Source of the DNA: Mongoliibacter ruber
GTDB lineage: Bacteria; Bacteroidota; Bacteroidia; Cytophagales; Cyclobacteriaceae
Direction of reading: 5' to 3'
Length of the DNA stretch: 64,000 nt
NCBI RefSeq assembly: GCF_003003005.1
Contig: NZ_PVTR01000016.1
Coordinates: forward strand, 1-64,000
The translations under genes and the position numbers were made by a program. Shown piece after piece: positions 43,901-52,969 of this stretch. The notes beneath the pieces are model-generated. The model searched no databases. It was not told the origin of the DNA and saw only the letters and a list, made by a program, of their open reading frames with translations. The stretch's first letter is position 1, and each line of letters opens with the position of its first letter.

Positions 43901-44373
43901 CAGCTAAGCTATGGGATGGGGATATGATCGCTTCTTACCAAAGTAGCCTCAATGGAGGTGATGTGGTGAGAGGAAGGACACTTTTCTTTCAATCCCAAAC
44001 GGGCCAATGTATGCGTTGTCATGCATATGATGATATGGGGGGAAATGTTGGGCCTCCGATGAACGGTATCGCTTCCACCTTGAATAGGCAGGAAATATTA
44101 GAGTCCTTGGTAGACCCAAGTAAAAGGATTGCTCCCGGTTATGGTATTGTGACCTTGAATTTGGAAGACGGTAAGAGGGTAACAGGAGTCTTGTCTGAAG
44201 AAAACAATGCTTCTATTCTTGTCAAGCAAGGCAATAGTCCGGATACTTTGGTGCAAAAAAAGGATATTGCTGAAAGAAGGGACGCACCATCCAGTATGCC
44301 AGATATGAAAGCGGTATTGAGCAGAAGAGAAATCAGGGATTTGGTGGCTTACTTGTCTACTTTAAAGGATTGA
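40966..44373 (+). CDS. Lipoprotein with propeller, HEAT repeats and C-terminal cytochrome c domain
   Basis: 1135 aa. The ATG at 40966 (MKPNHLLG) is chosen; a TTG at 40951 is 5 codons earlier. Lipobox FGC (Cys22). The N-terminal half is a PVC-type/DUF7133-like sugar-dehydrogenase propeller (for example GYGIHIGFGAHGMSGATVGPDGRIYWAIGD). It includes Ca-loop-like DxNxDG motifs (DYNQDGSHDW, DSNGDGLADW, DKNGDGIMDE). Residues ~500-960 are HEAT-like repeats (LLKDADPEIRSQAAKWLGDI). A heme c site CMRCH (near 1015) lies in a PVC-type cytochrome domain. Role probably in periplasmic oxidation of an unknown substrate. Confidence 0.9.
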   Translation: MKPNHLLGKLSFPILFMAVFGCQEKTKSPEDLRITQMDHDEVRRMADEIEASMNPTLAEGLTMSLWAVDSLIVDPISINMGEDGTLYYTSSGRLGKVEFDIRGHQDWEIESISLQDIEEKRAFLRRELAPENSDKNQWLKDYNQDGSHDWRDMLEIKESIYQVKDSNGDGLADWTQKMVEDFHEEVTDIAAAVLMHEGDLFVGVGPDMWRLKDKNGDGIMDEKTSISHGYGIHIGFGAHGMSGATVGPDGRIYWAIGDIGFNGVDQDGQRWKYPNRGVVVRSNPDGSDFEVFAMGVRNTHEFVFDEYNNLISVDNDGDHRGESERLVYLVNGSDTGWRINWQFGKYRDPDNNTYKVWMDENMYIPRHEGQAAYITPPIINYVNGPTGMIYNPGTALAPRWKNTFFVVEFVGNPARSGIHAFKLKPQGATFELAETEMIQSQMLPTGIDFGPDGAIYAADWINGWGNKNYGRIWKIEDEEGKNWEARKETQRRITLDYSKMNEDELLDHLLFEDLRIRRKAQFELAKRGSKGAEVFQKALDQKENQLGRINAIVGISQLARMDNPDHAKKLIPLLKDADPEIRSQAAKWLGDIKYKPAAEYMLALLTNEDPRNRFFAAEAIGRMEYAPAFKPLVLLLERNDNEDAYIRHAASLALARINEPEQVGALWDHPSKAVRLGAVLALRRLEHPDIAKFIQDNDEYILTELARAINDDFSIEEALPALGDLLVRTPYQNEPLIRRAISANLRVGTDKAMENLIAYIQKKDAPLAMRQEAIEALGTWTKPSVLDRVDGRYRGEVNRDGILVREKASGALMAMLNERSPELRLSAVNALGRLDIEEASSPLLALVQSDPSSDVKIAALKAISRMEAQETPIAIEKALADSDKTVRVAGLTLLEQLELDRELKVNLLSEVIEKRTTEEKQAALISLGKVPVEYTKGTFEGLLNQMASNKLPTDILLELSEAVENADDQELTDKYAAAAAKLWDGDMIASYQSSLNGGDVVRGRTLFFQSQTGQCMRCHAYDDMGGNVGPPMNGIASTLNRQEILESLVDPSKRIAPGYGIVTLNLEDGKRVTGVLSEENNASILVKQGNSPDTLVQKKDIAERRDAPSSMPDMKAVLSRREIRDLVAYLSTLKD

Positions 44374-44420
44374 AATATTGGAAAATTGTAAGATTTAAAA
44401 ATTAGAAGAACTATATATTT

Positions 44421-44455
44421 CCGGCTCGGGTTTGATCCTGAGCCGGTTTTTTTTT
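44421..44455 (+). terminator. Intrinsic terminator
   Basis: CCGGCTCGGG and CCTGAGCCGG arms (one G-U pair) with a TTTGAT loop, then nine T residues, 48 bp after the heme-lipoprotein gene. Confidence 0.92.
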
Positions 44456-44539
44456 GATAAATCCATTCATTTTAAATTACCGTAGCACCTGGAAGTAATT
44501 CTCTCGCAGTGCACCCTTATTTTTGTAGTAGAACTCCTT

Positions 44540-44583
44540 TTCATTTGTGTTTATCCTTGATATCTGTGTTCATTTTTGCGGTT
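44540..44583. repeat. Degenerate ATCTGTGTTCATTT-type intergenic repeat
   Basis: TTTGTGTTTATCC then ATCTGTGTTCATTTTTGCGG, typical of degenerate Bacteroidetes intergenic repeats. A related inverted fragment is at 26544-26579. The 328-bp gap 44374-44701 otherwise contains only the two flanking terminators. Confidence 0.4.
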
Positions 44584-44644
44584 CTCACAATTTGAAAATG
44601 TGTGCATAGGTGAAATGAGCTTTGTAAAGGCAAAATCCTTTAAA

Positions 44645-44680
44645 TAAAAAAAAGACCACCTGATTGGGGTGGTCTTTTTT
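44645..44680 (-). terminator. Intrinsic terminator of the SGNH lipoprotein gene
   Basis: AAAGACCACC and GGTGGTCTTT arms with short loop; the leftward side reads into a long T-run (complement of AAATAAAAAAAAG). It lies 22 bp beyond the stop of the leftward SGNH gene. Confidence 0.9.
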
Positions 44681-44701
44681 AATTATGATAGTATTATTTA
44701 A

Positions 44702-46165
44702 TTACCTAGGAAGATCATTTCCGATATATGCATTTGGATTGGCATGAGGAATGTTTGCTCCCCATTTTTCATTGATCCTGTCAATAAAGAGGTTTGCTAC
44801 AAAAGCATGGGCACGGGCATTTGGATGCACTCCATCTAAAGAGAAACCGCCATTTGGAGGAATGATGGATGCAGTAAGTGTTACACCTCCTGAAGCTACC
44901 TGACCAGATAATACTCTATTTAGTAAGTTGTTGACATCAACCAATACCAATCTGTCATTATTTGACTGTACAGCAGCGTTAATAAAGCCATTGAAGGCAG
45001 TGATTTTTGTGCTGATCTCTTCTTGTTCTTCAGGAGTCAACACGAAATTGTCTTCAACTGGGAAACTGATGCCTCTGATCAGCGCAGGATTTCCTCCAAT
45101 CACTTGACCCAAAGCCGAGGATAGCGGTAAAGTCGCCCGGTCTGCAGGTTTACTTTGTCTGATAGAAGGCAAACCTAATGCTGAAAGATCAGTCAGGTTT
45201 TCATCATCCATCACAAAGCCGTTTTGTCCAGCACTGAACTCAATTCTTCTGTAAGCTTCTTCTTCTGCAGAAATTAGGCCTAAACCACGTACTTGCGCAA
45301 GACCGGCATTGTATGGCACGTAACCCGCATTGGCTTGATCTGCTTGTGCCTGTGCCAGAGGAAGGGCATTCCATGGCACCAATGTAAAGTAAGGCAATAC
45401 CGCCAAACTTGGAATATTTGCCACAGCACCTTTTGCATCAGGATTTGCTTGTAGCATTGCGCCTAATGCAGCGCCTAATCTTTGCTGAAAATCAGCATCA
45501 GATGTAAGAATTGCTGGGTTGGATGCTCCTCCAGTAGCATAACCTAGGACATCGTTATTTCCTAACCAAAAGGTGAAGAATGTACCCCCTGTTGCCAAAG
45601 CAGCTGCTGCATCGCCAATTACAGTAGATGTTCCAGGAGCTGAAGCAAACCTTTCGTACATTCTATTGTAGGCTGGATTTTCAGGTACAGCCGGACCACC
45701 GGTTTGAGGAATCAATCCTGTTAATAATGTGATCCCAGGTACGCCGAAATTATTCAACTCAGCTTTGTTTCCAGCAAAGTTCCCAGGCACTTCTCCTGCT
45801 CCGATTGGAGCTGGTGCTGTTGCTCCCGTATTGGGATTGACAGTCAAAACGAGCCTTCCCAATGGACCTTGAGGTCCCATTTGAAAAAATCCGTTTTCTG
45901 AATTGATTTCAGGGACATTAAAATCTCCACCACCAACAGCCTTGGCCTGTTCTGCCAAGATCACCGCAAATGAGTTTTGCTGACCTCTATTGTATAGGGC
46001 ACCGTCCATAAAGCCAGCTGTTAGGGAATTTCCCACTGAAATTATTCTGGTAAGGTCTGCAGAGCCAGAGGTTGGTTGTGCTACATCCGGTTCTGGAAAA
46101 TCGTAGGTACAGGAAGCTACTACGGCCGCAAGTACTATATATTTGAAATTTTTGAATATGCTCAT
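44702..46165 (-). CDS. SGNH/GDSL-type lipoprotein hydrolase
   Basis: 487 aa. Lipobox VASC (Cys19). Block I is IISVGNSLTAGF with nucleophile Ser47, block III is FWLGNNDVLG (oxyanion Asn), and block V is LDGVHPNARAHAFV near 440 with the catalytic Asp/His. A large insert (Gly/Pro/Ala rich) lies between blocks I and III. The family hydrolyses esters of lipids, sugars or cell wall. It lies 14 bp downstream of the TonB-dependent receptor gene, so the two form an operon; the receptor may import a product or substrate of this enzyme. Confidence 0.9.
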   Translation of the reverse strand: MSIFKNFKYIVLAAVVASCTYDFPEPDVAQPTSGSADLTRIISVGNSLTAGFMDGALYNRGQQNSFAVILAEQAKAVGGGDFNVPEINSENGFFQMGPQGPLGRLVLTVNPNTGATAPAPIGAGEVPGNFAGNKAELNNFGVPGITLLTGLIPQTGGPAVPENPAYNRMYERFASAPGTSTVIGDAAAALATGGTFFTFWLGNNDVLGYATGGASNPAILTSDADFQQRLGAALGAMLQANPDAKGAVANIPSLAVLPYFTLVPWNALPLAQAQADQANAGYVPYNAGLAQVRGLGLISAEEEAYRRIEFSAGQNGFVMDDENLTDLSALGLPSIRQSKPADRATLPLSSALGQVIGGNPALIRGISFPVEDNFVLTPEEQEEISTKITAFNGFINAAVQSNNDRLVLVDVNNLLNRVLSGQVASGGVTLTASIIPPNGGFSLDGVHPNARAHAFVANLFIDRINEKWGANIPHANPNAYIGNDLPR

Positions 46166-46179
46166 AGTATTTGGGAATA

Positions 46180-49053
46180 TTAGTTTAACAATTCATCAAA
46201 TGTGATAGAGATGTAATATATCGCACCGATGGTAGGGCCACCGAAGTTTTGGATATACCTCTGATTGAAGAGGTTGGATCCGCCCAATTTTACAATTGAC
46301 TTCAATTCTTTCAATCTGTAGCTTATTTGAGCATCAAAGTTGTGTATTTCAGGTACATCTCCTTGAGCGAAAGTTGATTCCCATCTGAATGCAGTTTGGT
46401 ACCTATACGTTATACCGAAGCCTAATTTGTCAGTCAATCTTCTGTTGGCAAAGGTAATATTAGTCTTGTGCTCAGGTGTGTTGAAATCATTCAAGAAATC
46501 ATCTCCGATTGTAGAGATCAACCTGTTGAAATTGTAGTTACCTCCAATGGTGTAATTGCTAGGAAGACTATATGTCAAACCTATTGCAGCGCCATGGGCC
46601 CTCACTTCTTCGTCTACGATGTTGGTGTAGGTCTGGAAGGTGTTCTCCATTCCTGGAGTAGTAATTGGGGTCAATAGAGTAGGAGCGTTGATTGCGTTTA
46701 ATGCTCCTTGGTCTGTATTTGGCATGGCACCAGGGAAAATTGGACCTGGAGCTTTTCTCACTGCCGTTTGAGTGATAAAGTCATTGTAGATGTTATAGTA
46801 ATAAGCTGCATCTATCAATAGCCTGTTATCAGCAATCAAACTTTTGTAACCAATTTCGAAAGACTGTACCCTTTCTGGTCTCAATTCAGGTAATGATTCT
46901 ACTCTTTCAAGTAAGGAGGTTGCTCTTGGGTCTACTGGAGACAATCCTGAACCTACAGCCGCTACATAATTGTTGACAGAAGCCAAGGAATAAGCGTTGT
47001 CAAAAATATTGTATTTGTCTCTGTAGAACGGTAAGCCACCAATCAGCCTGGCAGAAACCACATTCAAATCAATATGCTGTCCTTGGGTAGTTGGATTTCT
47101 GAAACCAGTTTGATAGGACAACCTGATGTTGTTGTTACCTTGGGTATATACACCTGAAATTCTAGGGTTAAATTGCCCCTTGAAGTTCTCATTTTTATCA
47201 TACCTGATCGAACCGGTGATTTTCAACTTGTCATCAAGGAATCTTTTTGCGCCTTGCGCAAAACCACCAATTTCTTGTATGGTAATGTCATTGCCTTCTG
47301 TATCAGCAAAGATGGTTCCGTTGGATCTTAAGTCATACACCCTGTAAGAACCACCCACTTGAAGGTCCATAAAATCGATTTCATTTTTGAAATCATACTG
47401 CCCTTCCAGCATGTTCATTCTTGACCTGTCATCAAAAAGGGATCCTTGAGGAATCACTTCACTTCTTACTGCGCTGGCAGCAGCATCAAATTCAGGAGTT
47501 CCAGGCATAATTCTTCCTGTATCCGCAACACCTCTGGCAAATCTATGCGCTGCTGCTTGTTGTTCAGGGGATCCCATTTGACCTGGAGCTACTCCTTGGC
47601 CTTGTATTAAATTGGTCAAGTAAGCACCGGCATATTGGCCAAACCAATCAGTGTTTGATTTCCACCTGTCATTGATGGCTACACCTGTCAAATCAGCAAT
47701 GAAAGAGTCACCTGAGTTTTCTATAGTGGTATAGCCCCTTAGGAAGTAATTGTCTCCCTTAAGCTCCAATTTGTGCTGAATGATGGAAAAGTTGGCCAAA
47801 GAGTATCTTTGAGCACCAGTGTACACAGAAGTACCCGCACCATAGTTCATAGTATAGGACAATTCTGATTTATCAGTAATCCTGTAATGAAGGGCACCGT
47901 TCAACTTTAGGTTTTTAGCATTATAATCTACCAATTCCCTTTCGTCATATCCAGTTCTGGATACAATTTGATCTGGTAAGCTATTTACTGCCGGGCCAAA
48001 TGCTTGTTGTAATCCAGCTACATTTCTCAATAAGCCGATGTTGTTGGAAACTTCGTCACCAAACACATGAACTCTGTTTGCACCTGGATTGAAGTCTAGA
48101 TTGCCTTGGTTTTCTCTTGAAAGATCTGTCTGATCTGTACCATGCCAATCTGTTGCCTGCATGTAAGAAGCGTTTAATTTGAAGGCAAATTTGTTGTTGA
48201 AAGCTTTGGCATACCTGATGGAGCCTTCATACATAGGTTGTGCGCTTTGTGGCTCTCCTGGTCTTCCATTGATATGGTTGACACCTTGTTTGACAAATGC
48301 ACTCAAACCTTGATATTCAAATGGGCTTTTACTATTTACCAAAAGGATACCGTTGAAGGCATTTGGTCCGTATAGTGCAGAAGATGCTCCTGGAATAAAT
48401 TCCACAGATTCCACATCAAGCTCAGATGGACCATTTAGGTTGCCGATAGGAAAGTTCAAGGCTGGAGCCTGAGTATCCATACCATCAGTCAACTGGACAA
48501 ACCTTGTATTACCGGTTGAATTGAACCCTCTGGCATTGATGATTTGAAAATTGATGGAAGATGTGGTCACGTCCACGCCTTTTAGGTTGGCAATACCTTT
48601 ATAGTAATTGTCAGCTGGTGTGTCTCGAATGGCTAGAATATCCATTTTTTCAATTGACACAGGGGATTGGAGAATGCTCTCTTCCACACGGGAAGCCGAT
48701 ACTACCACTTCCTGGCCAAGCATGGACTGTTCGGCAAGACTCACCCGAAGGTTACTTACGTTGGCATCTGTGATTTCCACTTCTTTCGAAGCAAATCCAA
48801 TCATGGAAAAAACCAGTGTAAGGGGAGGAGCTTGGTTCACTCTTAGGCTGAAGTTTCCCCTCAGATCCGTAACGGTCCCAATTACCCTTCCTTTCACCAA
48901 AATGTTCACACCAATGAGCGTTTCATTGGTACCCTCTTCAGTCACTGTCCCTGAAATGTTAGTGGTTTGGGCAAAAACCTGTCCCGCACCTAAGGAAACC
49001 ATAGCGATCAACAGCAGTACTGTACGCCATGTACTTTTTGTAAATTTTTGCAT
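46180..49053 (-). CDS. TonB-dependent outer-membrane receptor with CarboxypepD_reg-like N-terminal domain
   Basis: 957 aa. Signal peptide about residues 1-29. The CarboxypepD_reg-like domain spans about 30-115 (ISGTVTEEGTNETLIGVNIL, LTLVFSMIGFASKEVEI), then the plug (VEKMDILAI and VEFIPGASSALYGPNAFNG) and a large barrel, ending in FDELLN without the usual terminal aromatic. No SusD-type partner is adjacent; the partner is the SGNH lipoprotein. Import substrate unknown. ATG at 49053. Confidence 0.95.
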   Translation of the reverse strand: MQKFTKSTWRTVLLLIAMVSLGAGQVFAQTTNISGTVTEEGTNETLIGVNILVKGRVIGTVTDLRGNFSLRVNQAPPLTLVFSMIGFASKEVEITDANVSNLRVSLAEQSMLGQEVVVSASRVEESILQSPVSIEKMDILAIRDTPADNYYKGIANLKGVDVTTSSINFQIINARGFNSTGNTRFVQLTDGMDTQAPALNFPIGNLNGPSELDVESVEFIPGASSALYGPNAFNGILLVNSKSPFEYQGLSAFVKQGVNHINGRPGEPQSAQPMYEGSIRYAKAFNNKFAFKLNASYMQATDWHGTDQTDLSRENQGNLDFNPGANRVHVFGDEVSNNIGLLRNVAGLQQAFGPAVNSLPDQIVSRTGYDERELVDYNAKNLKLNGALHYRITDKSELSYTMNYGAGTSVYTGAQRYSLANFSIIQHKLELKGDNYFLRGYTTIENSGDSFIADLTGVAINDRWKSNTDWFGQYAGAYLTNLIQGQGVAPGQMGSPEQQAAAHRFARGVADTGRIMPGTPEFDAAASAVRSEVIPQGSLFDDRSRMNMLEGQYDFKNEIDFMDLQVGGSYRVYDLRSNGTIFADTEGNDITIQEIGGFAQGAKRFLDDKLKITGSIRYDKNENFKGQFNPRISGVYTQGNNNIRLSYQTGFRNPTTQGQHIDLNVVSARLIGGLPFYRDKYNIFDNAYSLASVNNYVAAVGSGLSPVDPRATSLLERVESLPELRPERVQSFEIGYKSLIADNRLLIDAAYYYNIYNDFITQTAVRKAPGPIFPGAMPNTDQGALNAINAPTLLTPITTPGMENTFQTYTNIVDEEVRAHGAAIGLTYSLPSNYTIGGNYNFNRLISTIGDDFLNDFNTPEHKTNITFANRRLTDKLGFGITYRYQTAFRWESTFAQGDVPEIHNFDAQISYRLKELKSIVKLGGSNLFNQRYIQNFGGPTIGAIYYISITFDELLN

Positions 49054-49350
49054 AAGCTATAATGGGTTATTTGTTAAAAGTCGCCTAACAGCAACAATAA
49101 CTTGTTAATTAGTGTGAAATTTAGATGAATTTCCTAATTTTCAATAGTTATGCAGTGAATTAATTTCGTCTTTTTTTTTAGACCTGAAATATTTATTTGG
49201 AAACTCATTCATTTTCAAGGAAAAACATTTAAATATTATTAAAAAAAGTATCAAATATTTAAAGTAAAATCCTCCTGAGTGCAATTAATTCAATTTTATC
49301 AAAAATTAAGCAGCATATTATTTTTAAGATAATTTTCAGATAGGATTTAC
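49054..49350 (-). other. AT-rich promoter region of the TonB receptor operon
   Basis: Long gap without any gene, with runs of A/T. It must contain the promoter for the leftward TonB receptor, but no clean TAnnTTTG/TTTG pair is visible on that strand (the best, CAACAATA on the plus strand, has one mismatch). Nothing else was seen. Confidence 0.5.
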
Positions 49351-49388
49351 AAAAAAAAGAACCTACCCCTGATATTTGGAGTAGGTTC
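49351..49388 (-). terminator. Intrinsic terminator of gldC
   Basis: GAACCTAC and GTAGGTTC arms; on the leftward strand the stem is followed by a T-run (complement of eight A residues). It lies 35 bp after the gldC stop. Confidence 0.9.
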
Positions 49389-49423
49389 AATTAATTCAAA
49401 AGGCATTTTTTAAGATACCTCAA

Positions 49424-49765
49424 TTAACTTTTCTTTTGATTTTCTTCGTTTACATGTCTTACCAATCTATCACAGAGTTCTTTGATCTCCTCTGACATGT
49501 ATTCATCACCGGTACTGTTAAGAATTGTCTGTGCCATACCTCCAAGCACATCTATGTAAAAACGTTTCATCTCTACTACAGACATCTCCTCCGTCCAAAG
49601 GTCAATGCGTAAGGTGCTGTGATTCAAACTGTCCCATACATTAAGACTGATGCTTTTTGTGTCTTCCATACCTTCAGACTCCTTATCGGAAGCATCCCAC
49701 TTGATTGTCTTTGGTAAGTTTTTTTCATCCAATTGGATGTTGAATTTTATTTCAGAATTTTTCAT
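49424..49765 (-). CDS. gldC: Gliding motility protein GldC
   Basis: 113 aa from the ATG at 49765 (MKNSEIKFNIQLDEKN); a longer frame upstream to 49915 would run into the divergent GSCFA gene and lacks family similarity. Conserved GldC features are visible: IKWDASDKE, SISLNVWDSLNHSTLRIDLWT, and the C-terminal EEIKELCDRLVRHV. GldC is a small cytosolic protein of the Bacteroidetes gliding/type IX secretion-related set. Its presence supports a Bacteroidota host. Divergent promoter shared with the GSCFA gene. Confidence 0.9.
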   Translation of the reverse strand: MKNSEIKFNIQLDEKNLPKTIKWDASDKESEGMEDTKSISLNVWDSLNHSTLRIDLWTEEMSVVEMKRFYIDVLGGMAQTILNSTGDEYMSEEIKELCDRLVRHVNEENQKKS

Positions 49766-49858
49766 CGTAGCTTTTTTAAATCTGCCCGCAAAACTATGAA
49801 AAAAAAATTTGTCGCGTTTTATTCGGGACTTCAATTCCTTTATTTCTATTTTTAAGCC

Positions 49859-50845
49859 ATGCAATGGACTACATCGTTTGATATCCCCGAGGGAAATACC
49901 AAAATTAATCACCAATCTTCTGTCTTTTCCATAGGATCCTGTTTTTCAACCATGATCTCGGAAAAACTTTCAGAACGAAAGTTTCGGGTGCTCAACAACC
50001 CTTTTGGAACCATCTTCAATCCGATTTCACTAGCGCAGTTGATGGAGGATTCCATCCTTGAAATGCCCGTCAATCAAAAAGCATTGTTGATCAGGGAAGG
50101 TTTGCACCTTCATTATGGAATGCATTCGGATGTTGTTGCTTACAGCCAAGATTCTTTAGAGCGCTTGATTCAAAAGAAGCAGCAACAAAGTAAGCTTGTA
50201 TTGGAATCAGCTTCTCACATCATCCTTACTTTTGGTACGGCTTGGGTATATGAGCATCTGGGTACTGGTCAAGTGGTAGCGAACTGCCATAAGCAGCCTT
50301 CCAGGAATTTCGAAAAAAGACTCCTTCATCCTGATGAAATCCAAAAAGCATTCAGTGGATTGTTCAATATCCTCAGACAAGTCAATCCTGATGTACAGGT
50401 ACTTTTGACTGTAAGTCCCGTAAGGCATACTAAGGATGGAATTCCCGAAAACCAGCTCAGTAAATCAGTTTTGAGATTGGCAGCTAATGACTTGACAGAG
50501 ACCTATGATTTTATTGAGTATTTCCCAAGTTATGAAATCATGGTAGATGAGCTAAGGGACTACAGATTCTACAAAGAAGATTTGATCCATCCCAATGTCC
50601 AAGCAGAGGATTTTATATGGGAAAAGTTCAAGAAATCATGGATTGATACCTCAGCCTATGCACTGATCCAAGAGTTTGAAAGTATCAAAAGGGATTTGGC
50701 GCACAAAGCATTTAATCATGATAGTCCAGCTCATATGAAGTTTTTAGATAATCTTCAGAAAAAATTGGAACGATACAGCCGGGATTATGATTTTTCTAAA
50801 GAGTTGGATGCCCTGAGAAAACAATTACAGTATAGAGGCAAGTAG
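49859..50845 (+). CDS. GSCFA-domain protein
   Basis: 328 aa, no signal peptide. The GSCFA motif is FSIGSCFSTMISEKL (residues about 24-38). Further family blocks: NPFGTIFNPISL, THFGTAWVYEHL-like (TFGTAWVYEHLGTG), VLLTVSPVRH and the C-terminal DLIHPN with Asp/His. GSCFA belongs to the SGNH hydrolase superfamily and is thought to act on cell-surface or glycan esters. Divergent from gldC, upstream of the DUF255 gene by 92 bp. Confidence 0.9.
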   Translation: MQWTTSFDIPEGNTKINHQSSVFSIGSCFSTMISEKLSERKFRVLNNPFGTIFNPISLAQLMEDSILEMPVNQKALLIREGLHLHYGMHSDVVAYSQDSLERLIQKKQQQSKLVLESASHIILTFGTAWVYEHLGTGQVVANCHKQPSRNFEKRLLHPDEIQKAFSGLFNILRQVNPDVQVLLTVSPVRHTKDGIPENQLSKSVLRLAANDLTETYDFIEYFPSYEIMVDELRDYRFYKEDLIHPNVQAEDFIWEKFKKSWIDTSAYALIQEFESIKRDLAHKAFNHDSPAHMKFLDNLQKKLERYSRDYDFSKELDALRKQLQYRGK

Positions 50846-50937
50846 TTTCAATGCTGTTGCTCCGTTTTTTGCATTAATAAACTGAACTAAGAGCTGAGCT
50901 CTTGGGCAATCCGACAAAACTCTTTTATATATTAGGT

Positions 50938-52962
50938 ATGAACAGACTCAAAGACGCCCAATCTCCTTATTTATTGCAACACGCTCAAAACCCTGTCAAC
51001 TGGTTTCCTTGGGGTAAAGAAGCGTTGGATAAATCCAAAACTGAAAATAAGCCCATTATTGTCAGCATTGGCTATTCAGCCTGTCATTGGTGCCATGTAA
51101 TGGAAAAGGAGTCATTTGAAGATGAGGCAACTGCAGCATTGATGAACGAGTATTTTGTCTGCATTAAAATAGACAGAGAAGAAAGACCTGATTTGGATAA
51201 TATCTACATGGATGCTGTTCAAGCAATGGGATTGCAGGGAGGATGGCCTTTGAATGTTTTTCTAATGCCAGATCAGAAGCCTTTTTATGGAGGCACTTAT
51301 TTTCCAAACAAACAATGGAAAGGGTTGCTTCAAAGTATCGGAGAGGCCTATGAACAACATTTTGACCAACTTGCAGAAAGCGCTCAGGAGTTTGGTAATA
51401 ACCTTCAAGCTTCAGAGTTTGATAAATACGGCTTGTCACATGAAGTCCTTCAGTTGAGTAAAAATGAGTTGGCTGATATTGTCCACAAATTAGCATCACA
51501 ATTTGATTTGGAATGGGGTGGAATGAACCGTAAACCCAAGTTTCCCATGCCTTCAATTTGGTCTTTTGTGTTGGACTACGCCTTAAAAAGTAAAGATTCA
51601 CCCCTTTTGGAGAAGGTTTTATTTACCCTCAGAAAAATAGGTATGGGTGGCATTTATGACCATCTTCGTGGAGGCTTTGCGCGATATTCAGTTGATGGGG
51701 AATGGTTTGCACCTCATTTTGAAAAAATGCTTTATGATAATGGGCAGCTTATCGACCTATATGCAAAAGCTTTTTCCATTACTGGAGATGAATTTTTTAA
51801 AGAAAAGGTAGTCGAAACGGTAGCTTGGTTGCAGCATGAAATGCTTCAGGAAGAAGGTGGGTTTTATGCCGCCCAGGATGCAGATTCGGAAGGTGTAGAA
51901 GGTAAATTTTATACTTGGACATACGAAGAACTTGAAAATATTGCTGGGGAGGACTTGAGCTGGTTATCCAAAATTTACAACCTTAAATACCAAGGAAACT
52001 GGGAAGAAGGTGTCAATATACTCTTTCAGACAAAATCATATGAGGAACTTGCTGCTACTGAAGGCTTATCAAAAGAAGCTTATATTGAGAGGTTAAACAG
52101 GTTGAAATCAAATCTTCTTGAAGTCAGGAATAAACGGATTTACCCAGGCTTGGATGACAAAATACTTAGTGGTTGGAATGGCTTGATGATTTCAGGCTTG
52201 GTAAGTGCTTACCTGAGTGAATCAAGTGCTGAAGCATTGCCACTTGCATTGAGAAATGGATCATTTATTTTCGATAACATGTTTCTTGAGGGTCAATTGT
52301 ATCGCTCTTATAAAAATGGGCAGGCATACACTCCAGCGTTTTTAGAGGATTATGCCGCATTGATCAGAGCCTGCATTGACCTGTATCAGGCCACATTTGA
52401 TAAACTGTGGCTGGATAGGGCCAAAACTTTGGCAGATACAGTGATAGATCAGTTTTATGATGAGAAAGATGGTTTCTTTTTTTTCAATAATCCCCAAGCA
52501 GAAAAACTAATCGCTAATAAGAAGGAACTCTTTGACAATGTAATTCCAGCCTCCAATTCGATTATGGCGAGAAACCTACAGGACTTGTCTCTCTTTTTTT
52601 ATGAGGACAGTTTTGCAGAGATTTCCAACAAGATGTTGGGAGCTATCCGTAAACTTATCGTTCGTGATCCAGGGTTCCTTTGCAATTGGGCTTCTTTATA
52701 TTTGACCTCATTGGTGCCAAAGGCTGAAATTGCTATTGTTGGAAAGGGAGCTTACGAAAAAGCTAAAATCCTCCAAAAACTGTTACCCACAGGAGTAGTT
52801 GTAGCTGCGTCAGAAGATGTCACAGAAAATCCACCTCTCTTAAGTCAAAAACATGGAGACAAAGACGGAAATGCATTAATTTACGTTTGCTTCAACAAGG
52901 CTTGCCAAAGGCCTGTGACTGATGTAGCTGAAGCTATCAAACAAATACCTGATTTAAGATAA
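50938..52962 (+). CDS. DUF255 thioredoxin-like/YyaL-type protein (SPATA20 family)
   Basis: 674 aa. ATG at 50938 ([20 protein letters not shown]) conforms to family starts; the upstream TTG is ignored. The N-terminal DUF255 thioredoxin-like domain has the motif SACHWCHVM (CxxC, Cys49/Cys52). The rest is an (alpha/alpha)6 barrel resembling N-acylglucosamine 2-epimerases ([27 protein letters not shown]). Function is unknown. 7 bp before priA, so probably co-transcribed. Confidence 0.93.
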   Translation: MNRLKDAQSPYLLQHAQNPVNWFPWGKEALDKSKTENKPIIVSIGYSACHWCHVMEKESFEDEATAALMNEYFVCIKIDREERPDLDNIYMDAVQAMGLQGGWPLNVFLMPDQKPFYGGTYFPNKQWKGLLQSIGEAYEQHFDQLAESAQEFGNNLQASEFDKYGLSHEVLQLSKNELADIVHKLASQFDLEWGGMNRKPKFPMPSIWSFVLDYALKSKDSPLLEKVLFTLRKIGMGGIYDHLRGGFARYSVDGEWFAPHFEKMLYDNGQLIDLYAKAFSITGDEFFKEKVVETVAWLQHEMLQEEGGFYAAQDADSEGVEGKFYTWTYEELENIAGEDLSWLSKIYNLKYQGNWEEGVNILFQTKSYEELAATEGLSKEAYIERLNRLKSNLLEVRNKRIYPGLDDKILSGWNGLMISGLVSAYLSESSAEALPLALRNGSFIFDNMFLEGQLYRSYKNGQAYTPAFLEDYAALIRACIDLYQATFDKLWLDRAKTLADTVIDQFYDEKDGFFFFNNPQAEKLIANKKELFDNVIPASNSIMARNLQDLSLFFYEDSFAEISNKMLGAIRKLIVRDPGFLCNWASLYLTSLVPKAEIAIVGKGAYEKAKILQKLLPTGVVVAASEDVTENPPLLSQKHGDKDGNALIYVCFNKACQRPVTDVAEAIKQIPDLR

Positions 52963-52969
52963 GCTGATT

